Source of the DNA: Muribaculaceae bacterium
Lineage (GTDB): Bacteria > Bacteroidota > Bacteroidia > Bacteroidales > Muribaculaceae
Assembly (NCBI GenBank): GCA_029060585.1
Contig: JAIDTS010000001.1
Span: forward strand, 1 to 7,355
DNA length: 7,355 nt
Reading direction: 5' to 3'
The notes under the pieces were generated by a model. That model made no database searches, had not been told where the DNA came from, and was given only the letters and a program-made list of their open reading frames with translations. The translations under genes were made by a program, and so were the position numbers. Below are positions 1 through 5,959 of the stretch, piece after piece; positions within the stretch are counted from its first letter, which is position 1; each line of letters starts with the position of its first letter.

Positions 1-569
1 ACGTAGAAGAGAAGCTTGGTGGTAGGAATCCCCTTGACGCTTTTCGACACGTTGACCATCACTATATATATGGCGTAGGTCAAAGCCGATACCATGACGA
101 GCAAGCAGCCGAACGCGCTCAGAGTGCCGCTCCCCTGCGGCTTCATGAGGAGCAGCAGCCCTGCTCCCATGACGACGAGGCAGATGACGGTCGAGACGCT
201 GAACTTCTCATGGAAAAACATTATCATCATTACCGCTACCATCACCGGATAGACGAATAGAAGTGTCGAGGCAACGCCGGAGTTCATATAGTTGTAGCTC
301 TCGAAAAGCGTCAGCGAGGACACGGCCATCAATATTCCAAGCACCATCGTCGGAACGATCTCCTCCTTCCGTAGCGACAGCGATTTTCCGCGTATAGCCA
401 TGATTACTGCAAGTAGCGGGAGCCCCATCAGATAGCGGAAGAGCAGCACCGATACAGGATTCATGCCCTGCCCGTAGAGGGGCACGGCGAAGGCCGGATT
501 AGTTCCGTAGGCCGCGGCCGCCAGTGCCGCCAACCCGTAACCCTTCACTTTATTCATTGCAAAATTCAT
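1..569 (-). CDS. EamA/DMT-family membrane transporter, N-terminal part (cut by left edge)
   Basis: This leftward reading frame starts at ATG 569 and stays open to base 1, giving 189 full codons of a protein whose C-terminal half lies outside the window. It is very hydrophobic. Residues about 9-33, 38-59, 71-90, 97-119 and 125-143 look like five membrane helices of a first EamA domain, and a second EamA repeat begins near residue 150. Family-like features include FRY at 44-46 and the stretch from NSGVAS (96-101) through P108 to HEKFS (120-124), the usual helix-loop-Glu region of EamA domain 1. Full-length members have about 10 helices and 290-300 residues and export or import small metabolites such as amino acids. 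The substrate here cannot be read from sequence. A second in-frame ATG at 557 (MNKVKGYG) is an equally good start, because neither has a clear ribosome site. The leader at 570-600 is A+T-rich. The gene lies 305 bases downstream of the antiporter gene on the same strand, behind a repeat array. Confidence 0.9.
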   Translation of the reverse strand, partial: MNFAMNKVKGYGLAALAAAAYGTNPAFAVPLYGQGMNPVSVLLFRYLMGLPLLAVIMAIRGKSLSLRKEEIVPTMVLGILMAVSSLTLFESYNYMNSGVASTLLFVYPVMVAVMMIMFFHEKFSVSTVICLVVMGAGLLLLMKPQGSGTLSAFGCLLVMVSALTYAIYIVMVNVSKSVKGIPTTKLLFY

Positions 570-614
570 AATTCTCAATTAATAATTAAACGGTACTCAC
601 AAGCCCCACACACC

Positions 615-846
615 GCGTAGCCCCTTCGGAGGGGAGAGCTCCAGCTCTCCCGCATACTGCGTAGCCCCTTCGGAGGGGAGAGCTCCAGCTCTCCCACATA
701 CTGCGTAGCCCCTTCGGAGGGGAGAGCTCCAGCTCTCCCGCATACTGCGTAGCCCCTTCGGAGGGGAGAGCTCCAGCTCTCCCACATACTGCGTAGTCCC
801 TTCGGAGGGGAGAGCTCCAGCTCTCCCGCATACTGCGTAGCCCCTT
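615..846. repeat. 44-bp tandem palindromic repeat, five full units plus a partial
   Basis: Units start at 615, 659, 703, 747 and 791, each exactly 44 bases, and a 12-base partial unit follows at 835-846. Each unit contains a small hairpin CCCCT-TCGG-AGGGG (621-634 in unit 1) whose right arm overlaps a perfect palindrome GGGAGAGCTCCAGCTCTCCC (632-651 in unit 1; then 676, 720, 764 and 808 onward). Because they share GGGG bases, the two hairpins cannot both form fully. The base after the palindrome alternates G, A, G, A, G through units 1-5, implying growth by 88-bp double units. Unit 5 has a single C-to-T change at 797. The array lies in the 3' region of the antiporter transcript and upstream of the EamA gene. 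REP-like, terminator-like or RNA-stabilising roles are inference. Confidence 0.95.
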
Positions 847-874
847 AAGACTTAAGACTGAAGACTGAAGACTC
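847..874. repeat. 7-bp tandem repeat, four units, abutting a stop codon
   Basis: Four consecutive heptamers read AAGACTT, AAGACTG, AAGACTG and AAGACTC. The last base touches the antiporter stop codon, which occupies 875-877 on the minus strand. The other end joins the partial 44-bp unit without a spacer. It resembles the short heptanucleotide repeats seen between genes in several bacterial groups. No function can be assigned. Confidence 0.85.
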
Positions 875-2575
875 TTACACCAAAAGTGCCACCGCAATGC
901 CCCCGAAGATAAGCACGAAGTTGCTGACAGCATAAGTGACGGTATATCCCATCGCTGGCAGCGTGCTGTCAAGATTGTCCTGTATCGCACCGAGCGCGGC
1001 CACGGCGTTGCGGCCGCCGGCCACGCATCCGAGCGTGACGGCTATCGGGAAGCGGAAGATATAGTGCCCTATGAAGATGGATATGATAAGCGGCAAAGTG
1101 GTGCAGGCTATGCCAACGAAGAAAAGTCCTATTCCCGCCTCCTTCAGGCCGGATATGAACGTCGGACCCGCGGCGAGACCCACTATGGCGATAAAGAGGC
1201 AGAGCCCGACATTGTCAAGCACCCAGACCACAGAGGTCGGTATCCGTCCGAGAGTCGGCTTACGGTTGCGGAGCCAGCCGAAGAAGAGACCCGACAGAAG
1301 CGCGCCGCCGCTCGTGGTCAGCGAGATGGGAACACCCTTGAAATGGACGCAAAGAGCGCCTATCAGGCAGCCGAGGGCTACGCCGAAACTAAGGAAGGCT
1401 ACATCGGTGGTCTCTGTCTTGCGGTCGGGATAGCCTATTTCGCCTACTGCTTCCGCTACGTCTTTCTGCAGCCCGACGAGGGTGAGCACGTCGCCGGCCT
1501 CAAGCACCGTGCGGCTGTGAAGCGGTATCTTGACGTCGTCGCGGACGAGACTCTTTACCAATACTCCGCTCATGAAGTCTGACTTGCGCAGCGCCCCGAA
1601 CGTCATCCCCGCGGCACCGTTCTTTGAGACAGTGACGGGAAGGTTCTCGGCCTCGAAGTTCAGCAGGTCGTGGTCTACCACTTCCTGGCCGATGATGCCG
1701 GCCTCGTTGACTACTGTCTCGCGGCGACCACCTATGACGATGATGTCGCCGCGCCTCACCTTGACGTCAGGTTCCACGTCGACAATTTCTCCGCCCACAC
1801 GCAGACGCTCTACGAATAGGCGGTGGCCGAGTCCGGCGAGGGCCTCCTCTATCTCGGATACGGTTCGCGGACGCTTGAAGAAACTCGACTCGGCTTTATA
1901 GGCCCGGAAGGAGACGGGACGGTTGGCGACCATAAGACCCGGCTGGGCAGAGAACTCACCTTCTTCCATCTCGGCCTCAATATCGGCAATCTGGCGTTTG
2001 GCCTTGTCAAGGCCCCCGCATAGCTTCGGCCCGAGATTGGCGACAATCCAGGCAGCTCCTATAGTCCCGAATATATATGTGACGGCATATGCGGCGGGAA
2101 TCATACCGGTAAGAGACTTCTTCACCTCCGGATCAATCTTCATGGAGGATATGATGTCGGAGCCTACTCCGATCGAGGCGGAGATTGTCTGCGATCCGGC
2201 GAAAAGTCCGATGGCCGTGCCCGTGTTGTAGCCCATCAGGCGCGCGGCGACAATGCAGACCGCTATGCAAATCGCACATTCCACTACGGCAAACAGTATC
2301 TGCTTCACCCCGTCCCCCTTCAGGCCGCGGAAAAACTGCGGACCGACTCTGTAGCCGATAGCGAAGAGGAACAGCAGGAAACTTACTGTCTTCAGAGGTT
2401 CGGCGATGGGGATATCGAGCTGTCCGATAAGTACCCCGACGAGCAGCGTTGCCGTCACAGGCCCCAGCGAGAAACTCCCGAACTTAAGACCTCCGAGCCA
2501 GAACCCGATGCCCAATGTCAGGAAGAGCGGAATTGTCGGATTCTCCCGAAGCAGCTCTACAATATATTCAATCAT
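875..2575 (-). CDS. AspT/YidE/YbjL-family antiporter with two RCK_C domains
   Basis: This is a 566-residue inner-membrane protein of the aspartate:alanine exchanger family (AspT is about 540 residues). It has an N-terminal membrane domain (about 16-180), a cytosolic middle containing two RCK_C/TrkA-C domains, and a C-terminal membrane domain (about 391-566). The RCK_C domains end at the typical GDIIVIGGRRETV (276-288) and GDVLTLVGLQKDV (361-373). The two membrane halves show the family's internal duplication: 64-92 (FLLFLFAIGYRVGPQFFRGL) resembles 456-484 (LCLFIAIVGLAAGPTFISGL). The C-terminal half also carries CVAGGRNAVAALGA (517-530). Characterised AspT swaps aspartate for alanine and is paired with aspartate 4-decarboxylase to make proton-motive force, but no decarboxylase gene is adjacent here, so the substrate is uncertain. 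ATG 2575 is the natural start (MIEYIVELL); no Shine-Dalgarno or TAnnTTTG promoter is evident. The stop abuts a 7-bp repeat array. Confidence 0.92.
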   Translation of the reverse strand: MIEYIVELLRENPTIPLFLTLGIGFWLGGLKFGSFSLGPVTATLLVGVLIGQLDIPIAEPLKTVSFLLFLFAIGYRVGPQFFRGLKGDGVKQILFAVVECAICIAVCIVAARLMGYNTGTAIGLFAGSQTISASIGVGSDIISSMKIDPEVKKSLTGMIPAAYAVTYIFGTIGAAWIVANLGPKLCGGLDKAKRQIADIEAEMEEGEFSAQPGLMVANRPVSFRAYKAESSFFKRPRTVSEIEEALAGLGHRLFVERLRVGGEIVDVEPDVKVRRGDIIVIGGRRETVVNEAGIIGQEVVDHDLLNFEAENLPVTVSKNGAAGMTFGALRKSDFMSGVLVKSLVRDDVKIPLHSRTVLEAGDVLTLVGLQKDVAEAVGEIGYPDRKTETTDVAFLSFGVALGCLIGALCVHFKGVPISLTTSGGALLSGLFFGWLRNRKPTLGRIPTSVVWVLDNVGLCLFIAIVGLAAGPTFISGLKEAGIGLFFVGIACTTLPLIISIFIGHYIFRFPIAVTLGCVAGGRNAVAALGAIQDNLDSTLPAMGYTVTYAVSNFVLIFGGIAVALLV

Positions 2576-2921
2576 ACTATTAATTTTATAGTCTTAGTGA
2601 CGTGGAAAGATTTCATCATGATAACTTAAAAAGATCCGCGTTCCATCCGCCCTATCCGCGACCCTGGCGGCGCAATGCGCTTCGCCATCCGCGTTGAGCC
2701 CCCTCCTTACCCATCCATCCGGTCGAGCTCGGAGATCGCACTCTACCTACCGCGTCTGCCTCACTCACGCAATGCGAAGCGAAGCGAGCGAGCCTCCGCG
2801 CACTCTGCTTCCGAGTGTCGTCATTGTGAATGAATAATCTCGGCGAGCCCTTTGCTCCTCTGCGCGATATTTAATGAGTTAAATTGCAAAAGATTGTCAA
2901 TTCAGAAACTTAAATTGCTCA
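2576..2921. other. Intergenic gap with a dispersed repeat copy and a pncB-end inverted repeat
   Basis: No gene is supported in these 346 bases between pncB and the antiporter gene. Bases 2576-2625 are the A+T-rich leader of the antiporter. Bases 2626-2696 are copy A of a dispersed repeat. Bases 2697-2845 are G+C-rich, with short redundant stretches such as GCGAAGCGAAGCGAGCGAGC (2777 onward) and a weak hairpin CACTC/GAGTG near 2800-2816. Bases 2848-2866 contain the CTTTGC/CTCTGCG vocabulary found in other gaps. Bases 2872-2924 hold an inverted repeat. No tRNA or known RNA gene was recognised. Confidence 0.7.
2626..2696. repeat. Dispersed ~71-bp repeat, copy A
   Basis: This segment begins TTAAAAAGATCCGCGTTCCA and ends at GCGTTG. 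It matches 7113-7184 closely: the first 24 bases are identical, and the core CCTGGCGGCGCAA is shared. It can fold as TGGCG, then GCGC-AAT-GCGC, then CGCCA (2665-2687). In copy B the fold is kept with one G-C pair replaced by G-T, which is compatible with structure being retained. Here it lies about 50 bases upstream of the antiporter start, in its leader or promoter region. Confidence 0.85.
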
Positions 2922-2924
2922 TTA
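2872..2924. repeat. Inverted plus direct repeat over the pncB stop codon
   Basis: TAATGAG (2872-2878) and CTCATTA (2918-2924) are perfect inverted 7-mers. The second includes the pncB stop codon at 2922-2924. Just inside, the 9-mer TTAAATTGC occurs twice in direct orientation (2879-2887 and 2910-2918). The 39-base spacing makes it a weak transcript hairpin with no T-run, so it is not called a terminator. It could be a chance arrangement in A+T-rich DNA. Confidence 0.5.
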
Positions 2925-4124
2925 GCCCAGGTGCAACGCCTCCCGGAATCTCCTTACCGTCTCGATATCGCCCGAATACTTCCCATGGTCTTCCGAGAGC
3001 TTGCAAGTATCGCAGAAGAAGGGCCACGACTCGGTGATCTTCACCGCCAAAAGCTTGATGACTATGTTCATAGGCTTTATGCCAGGGAAGTCGTTGGTGA
3101 AGTGCGTTCCGATGCCAAACGATGGAATGCATTTCCCTTCCGCATAATGCTGGAGCTCGATAGCCTCGTCGGTGTTGAGCCCGTTGCTGAAGACAACCTG
3201 CTTCGTGGCAGGGTCAATATTCAGCGACCGGTATTTCTCCACTATCAGGTCGAGCTGCTCGTGATTGTCGCCGCTGTCTACGCGCAGACCCTTGAACATG
3301 TTGGCGTAATCTTCCGAGAAATTGAGACTGAAGATACGCCAGCCATAGGTGTCGTAGAGGAAGGTGCCGAGCGCGCCGCGGTAGGTGTTAGACCATACCT
3401 TCATTGCGAGATGGTTGGCCATCTGTGGTCCGTACATGCCGGCGATAGCGCTGATAAGCTCATGGGCCATGGTCCCTATAGGCATGAGATCATATTTCAT
3501 GGCGAGGTAGACGTTGCTCGTACCTACGAACCGTCCCGGCCCCTTCGAAGCCTTGCCGCAGTCCGACATAGCTCGCACCACCGTTTCCTGCGCCTCGAAG
3601 GAGGCCCGGCGTCGCGTTCCGAAGTCGCTGAAGGAGCATCCGGCCGCGATTAGCCTCTCCCCTTTCGCATATGTCTTCTCGTAGTAGGAAGCATAGTCAA
3701 GACTCGCCGACAGCCCTGTCATCATATAATATAGCTCAGAAACGATGGCGAGCACCTTCACTTCGAGAAGGATGGTGTCGCTCCAGTTCCCCTCGAAATC
3801 GATACTCAGATGACCTTCCGTGTCCTGACTCACGTGCACCCAACGGCTGTCGTAACGGAAACCCTTGAGAAACGTGTAGAACCAGTCAGGAATATAGCAG
3901 CATCGGCGGCGCATGAAGGCCACCTCCTCGTCTGTGATTACGAGGTTCTCAAGAAATTTTATCTGATTTCGGACCTCGTCGGCGAAGCCTGCCGGATAGA
4001 CGGTATCGTTGCGGTCGATGAAGCGATAGCGCACCTGCGTACGCGGATAGTTATCTATCACCGCGCAGCACATCGTGAACTTATAAAGGTCATCGTCAGT
4101 GAAATGGTTTATTATCTGGCGCAT
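2922..4124 (-). CDS. pncB: Nicotinate phosphoribosyltransferase (NAD salvage, Preiss-Handler pathway)
   Basis: PncB is a cytosolic enzyme that joins nicotinate and PRPP to give nicotinate mononucleotide, coupled to ATP hydrolysis. The 400-residue product matches the E. coli enzyme in length and along its whole sequence. Recognisable blocks, numbered from ATG 4124, are TDDDLYKFTM near the N-terminus, DFGTRRR (167-173), FVGTSN (199-204), GTMAHE (217-222) with H221 at the place of the phosphorylated histidine of the enterobacterial enzyme (H219), VDSGD (282-286, phosphoribosyl binding), FSNGLN (312-317), SFGIGT (335-340) and KPMNIVIKL (350-358). An upstream in-frame ATG at 4154 would add ten residues (RNLNLLNLS) that look like translated leader. 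I prefer 4124 because conserved sequence starts right after it, although neither start has a clear ribosome site. The gene stands alone, 194 bases or more from its neighbours, and no other NAD gene is in view. Confidence 0.95.
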   Translation of the reverse strand: MRQIINHFTDDDLYKFTMCCAVIDNYPRTQVRYRFIDRNDTVYPAGFADEVRNQIKFLENLVITDEEVAFMRRRCCYIPDWFYTFLKGFRYDSRWVHVSQDTEGHLSIDFEGNWSDTILLEVKVLAIVSELYYMMTGLSASLDYASYYEKTYAKGERLIAAGCSFSDFGTRRRASFEAQETVVRAMSDCGKASKGPGRFVGTSNVYLAMKYDLMPIGTMAHELISAIAGMYGPQMANHLAMKVWSNTYRGALGTFLYDTYGWRIFSLNFSEDYANMFKGLRVDSGDNHEQLDLIVEKYRSLNIDPATKQVVFSNGLNTDEAIELQHYAEGKCIPSFGIGTHFTNDFPGIKPMNIVIKLLAVKITESWPFFCDTCKLSEDHGKYSGDIETVRRFREALHLG

Positions 4125-4290
4125 ACTTAAGTTTAATAGATTCAAGTTTCTCATTTAAGATTTCTATCTCTGCGGTCTTTGCTTCCTCCCGGACAAGCGA
4201 AGCAAAATCCGATGATAACGCCGACAACGTTGAAAACATGACAACGCCGACAACATCATTAACAAATCCTAACAATTAAACTCATTTATT

Positions 4291-4440
4291 ATGAAAAAGT
4301 TCACCCCCCCTAAATTAGGAGGGGAGAGCTCCAGCTCTCCCCCACTTATTAAGGCTTCACAAAAACCTTCTTCCCGTTCCGGATCTGAATACCGGGAACA
4401 TCCGGTCCCACCGGACGTCCCAATACATCATATCCCATAG
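4291..4440 (+). pseudogene. Possible truncated gene head (MKKF...) running into a repeat
   Basis: ATG at 4291 follows an A+T-rich leader (4251-4290) that looks like the usual region before a Bacteroidales gene, and the first codons read MKKF, a common start of exported proteins. After five codons the frame enters the palindromic repeat (4304-4342) and then runs antisense into the CotH gene, stopping at 4438 after 49 codons. Beyond MKKF the translation is not protein-like. It may be the 5' end of a lost plus-strand gene cut by the repeat, or chance. A direct repeat AACGCCGACAAC (4217-4228, 4243-4254) lies just upstream. Confidence 0.25.
4304..4342. repeat. Single copy of the GGGAGAGCT palindrome family, 3' of the CotH gene
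   Basis: GGGGAGAGCT (4321-4330) pairs with AGCTCTCCCC (4333-4342), the same core as in the 615-846 array but with a 10-bp stem. Overlapping it is a second possible hairpin, CCCC (4304-4307) and CCTA (4309-4312) pairing with TAGG (4316-4319) and GGGG (4321-4324) with one mismatch. As in the 44-bp units, the two hairpins compete for the same GGGG. On the minus strand the 10-bp hairpin begins 6 bases after the CotH stop codon, a position suited to a terminator or 3'-end stabiliser. There is no proper T-run, only TTTTT some 24 bases further on. Confidence 0.85.
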
Positions 4441-5785
4441 TGCTTCTACCAGCCGGCGTCTCATCATCTACCGTCTCCACACCGCTTACCTCGTCGATAT
4501 GCGCATCGATCCATTCGGCACGCTTCGCAAGAAAATCAGTCGTGAAGGAACGCATAAACTCAAGATCCCCTACGTATGGCTGCCAAGCGTCGTAAGGAAC
4601 ATTGGCTTCCGTCTGGATATCGAGACTCCGCTGATAATCCCGGCCTAACGATGAATCGGCGAAGTCATTTATCCTCTGAATCAGATTCTCAGTCACCATA
4701 TGCCCCTTTTCCTTCCAAACTTCCAGAAAAGCATTGCGGAAACTGTCGTCAGACGAATTCAACATATGATGGAAATAGAAATAACGGTAATGTGCTCCTA
4801 TCCAGTCGTCTGAAGTATGCATGGCCTGATCAAAATCCCACATCGGCCCCATGGCGATTTTGGAAGATGCATCCTTTTTGACTATATACATGTTGGCGCC
4901 TGCAGTATCTCCGTTTCCAAGCAATTCCCAACCGAGTAGCCACTTGGCAAACGATTCGCAATCATACGCATCGGAGAATTCTCCTGCGGCTATCTTCGCC
5001 TCATTCGCCAGAACATCAGAAGAAACCGCTTCATGCCATTCATCCGTGATATCTTCCGGATCAGGATATTTGTATGTAAACTTGAGCTGCGGAGCCGTAA
5101 GTGTAGACGGGAAATAGATGTCCTCGGTCCACCAGTAGGAATCGGCCTCGACAACATACCCCTCCTTCTCATCTACGACTATGCGGCAGTCAGGATTGAC
5201 CGTCACCGGCTCGCACAAAATATATAGACCTCTATACTGGCCATTCATCCATAGATTCACTATCTGATAACTCGGTGTCCATTCCTGACCGATGAGTTCG
5301 CTTGTCCAGTATCCAATAGGAGTTATAAGGCTTCCTCCGGTACGCAGTAGTACCCAGTCCTTGTCCTTATACTTCTTATCACCGCGCAGAAGCAGGTCGG
5401 CTTTCTTCTGTAGCTTAAGCTTATACGGCTTCTTGGCCTTCTTGCCGCTTGAGTTTCCACGTATCTTTACGGTAAGCCCGCTTTCTTTCTTGACGTAATC
5501 TCCGCTGTCATATAAGGTGTCGCCATGCAGGATGATCTGCATTCCGGCAGGAACTTTCGTAGCGTTCGCAATCCCCGAGCCCCATGCGCCCTCAGGCGGA
5601 GAGACCACGTCGCATGTCGGTTCTTCACCGTCAACTGTATTAATGACCACGAGCGGAATGTCCATGTCTGAGATTCTTTCATATATGCTCGGATCAAATG
5701 CATTTTCATACCAAGCATTGGCCGTAAGACAACCCGTCATACCCATCCAGATACCAAGCAGCACACTTTTATAAATCCTTTTCAT
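4349..5785 (-). CDS. Secreted CotH-kinase-family protein with C-terminal sorting-type tail
   Basis: The 478-residue product opens with a signal peptide (KRIYK, then a hydrophobic stretch about 7-21, likely cleaved after ANA at 24). MTGC at 16-19 could instead act as a lipobox, so a lipoprotein is not excluded. The CotH kinase domain spans about 43-425, with KIRGNSSG (107-114), KKPYKLKL (118-125), DKDWVLLR (141-148), NGQYRGLYILCEPV (181-194), NMYIVKK (298-304) and the metal-site-like MGPMWDFDQAM (312-322). CotH is an atypical protein kinase fold best known from spore-coat protein phosphorylation. The substrate of Bacteroidales members is unknown. The tail, about 450-478 (YDVLGRPV, then GIQIRNGKKVFVK), matches the short C-terminal domain common on exported Bacteroidetes proteins and resembles type IX secretion tails. 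That route is inferred. The DUF4886 lipoprotein gene lies 174 bases upstream on the same strand, and both are visibly more A+T-rich than the antiporter gene. Confidence 0.92.
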   Translation of the reverse strand: MKRIYKSVLLGIWMGMTGCLTANAWYENAFDPSIYERISDMDIPLVVINTVDGEEPTCDVVSPPEGAWGSGIANATKVPAGMQIILHGDTLYDSGDYVKKESGLTVKIRGNSSGKKAKKPYKLKLQKKADLLLRGDKKYKDKDWVLLRTGGSLITPIGYWTSELIGQEWTPSYQIVNLWMNGQYRGLYILCEPVTVNPDCRIVVDEKEGYVVEADSYWWTEDIYFPSTLTAPQLKFTYKYPDPEDITDEWHEAVSSDVLANEAKIAAGEFSDAYDCESFAKWLLGWELLGNGDTAGANMYIVKKDASSKIAMGPMWDFDQAMHTSDDWIGAHYRYFYFHHMLNSSDDSFRNAFLEVWKEKGHMVTENLIQRINDFADSSLGRDYQRSLDIQTEANVPYDAWQPYVGDLEFMRSFTTDFLAKRAEWIDAHIDEVSGVETVDDETPAGRSTMGYDVLGRPVGPDVPGIQIRNGKKVFVKP

Positions 5786-5795
5786 TTCTTTTTTT

Positions 5796-5818
5796 CGTTA
5801 AGCGCTTTCTATTTAACG
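5796..5818. promoter_or_regulatory. Inverted repeat in the CotH gene leader
   Basis: CGTTAA (5796-5801) and TTAACG (5813-5818) form a perfect 6-bp inverted repeat, with an overlapping 8-bp palindrome AAGCGCTT at 5800-5807. It sits 11 bases upstream of the CotH ATG, followed on the minus strand by an A-rich run up to the start codon. It could be an operator or a small leader hairpin. No exact TAnnTTTG box was found. AAAATTTG at 5826-5819 on the minus strand is one mismatch away. Confidence 0.35.
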
Positions 5819-5834
5819 CAAATTTTCATATTTT

Positions 5835-5902
5835 ATTTGTTACCGCGTCAAGCTTCAGCTTGACCTCTATTTGTTACTGCGTCAAGCTTCAGCTTGACCT
5901 CC
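5835..5902. repeat. 34-bp tandem repeat, two units, with palindrome GTCAAGCT/AGCTTGAC
   Basis: Two adjacent 34-base units (5835-5868 and 5869-5902) differ at only two positions. Each contains GTCAAGCTTCAGCTTGAC (5847-5864 and 5881-5898), a perfect 8-bp stem around a 2-base centre. The palindrome is preceded by TTACCGCGT in the first unit and TTACTGCGT in the second. The layout AGCT-YC-AGCT and the lead-in ACYGCGT are shared with the 44-bp repeat at 615-846, although the stem arms differ. It lies between the DUF4886 stop and the CotH start, which are co-directional. Confidence 0.92.
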
Positions 5903-5959
5903 CCATGCCCCGATCAACTATTTAACCCTAAACCATCACCTCGCGAAAATTGAATTGAA

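Larger units (their letters stand above)
570..874. other. Intergenic gap filled by repeats
   Basis: No gene is supported in this 305-base gap between the antiporter stop and the EamA start. Bases 570-600 are an A+T-rich leader, 615-846 is the 44-bp array and 847-874 is a 7-bp array. Long open frames cross it on both strands. They arise because 44 is not a multiple of three, so the unit is read in all three frames, and they are not credible genes. No exact TAnnTTTG promoter was found on the minus strand ahead of the EamA gene, so that gene may depend on read-through across the hairpins. Confidence 0.8.

Noticed and set aside
615..834. Integron attC array or phage attachment sites
   Set aside because: No integrase, no cassette genes between units, and no attC-type core sites. 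The units are far too uniform and short.
615..846. CRISPR array
   Set aside because: The units are directly adjacent and near-identical, with no variable spacers, and no cas genes are present.
575..990. Open frames on the minus strand over the repeat array (peptides with repeated SSPLRRGYAVCGRAGALPSE-type text)
   Set aside because: They are the 44-bp repeat read in three successive frames, and the longest runs into the antiporter gene out of frame. There is no leader, and the composition is not protein-like.
1064..1582. 172-residue plus-strand open frame
   Set aside because: It lies fully antisense to the well-supported antiporter gene in G+C-rich DNA and has no recognisable domain.
2697..2845. 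tRNA or structured RNA gene in the G+C-rich part of the gap
   Set aside because: No cloverleaf arms or conserved tRNA bases could be found; only weak hairpins and redundant GCGAAGCGA-type words.
2931..3653. 240-residue plus-strand open frame
   Set aside because: It is antisense to pncB, whose family motifs are clear throughout. A shadow frame.
4304..4342. Standard rho-independent terminator of the CotH gene
   Set aside because: The hairpin is strong and well placed, but no T-run follows directly on the minus strand, so I list it as a repeat with a possible 3'-end role.
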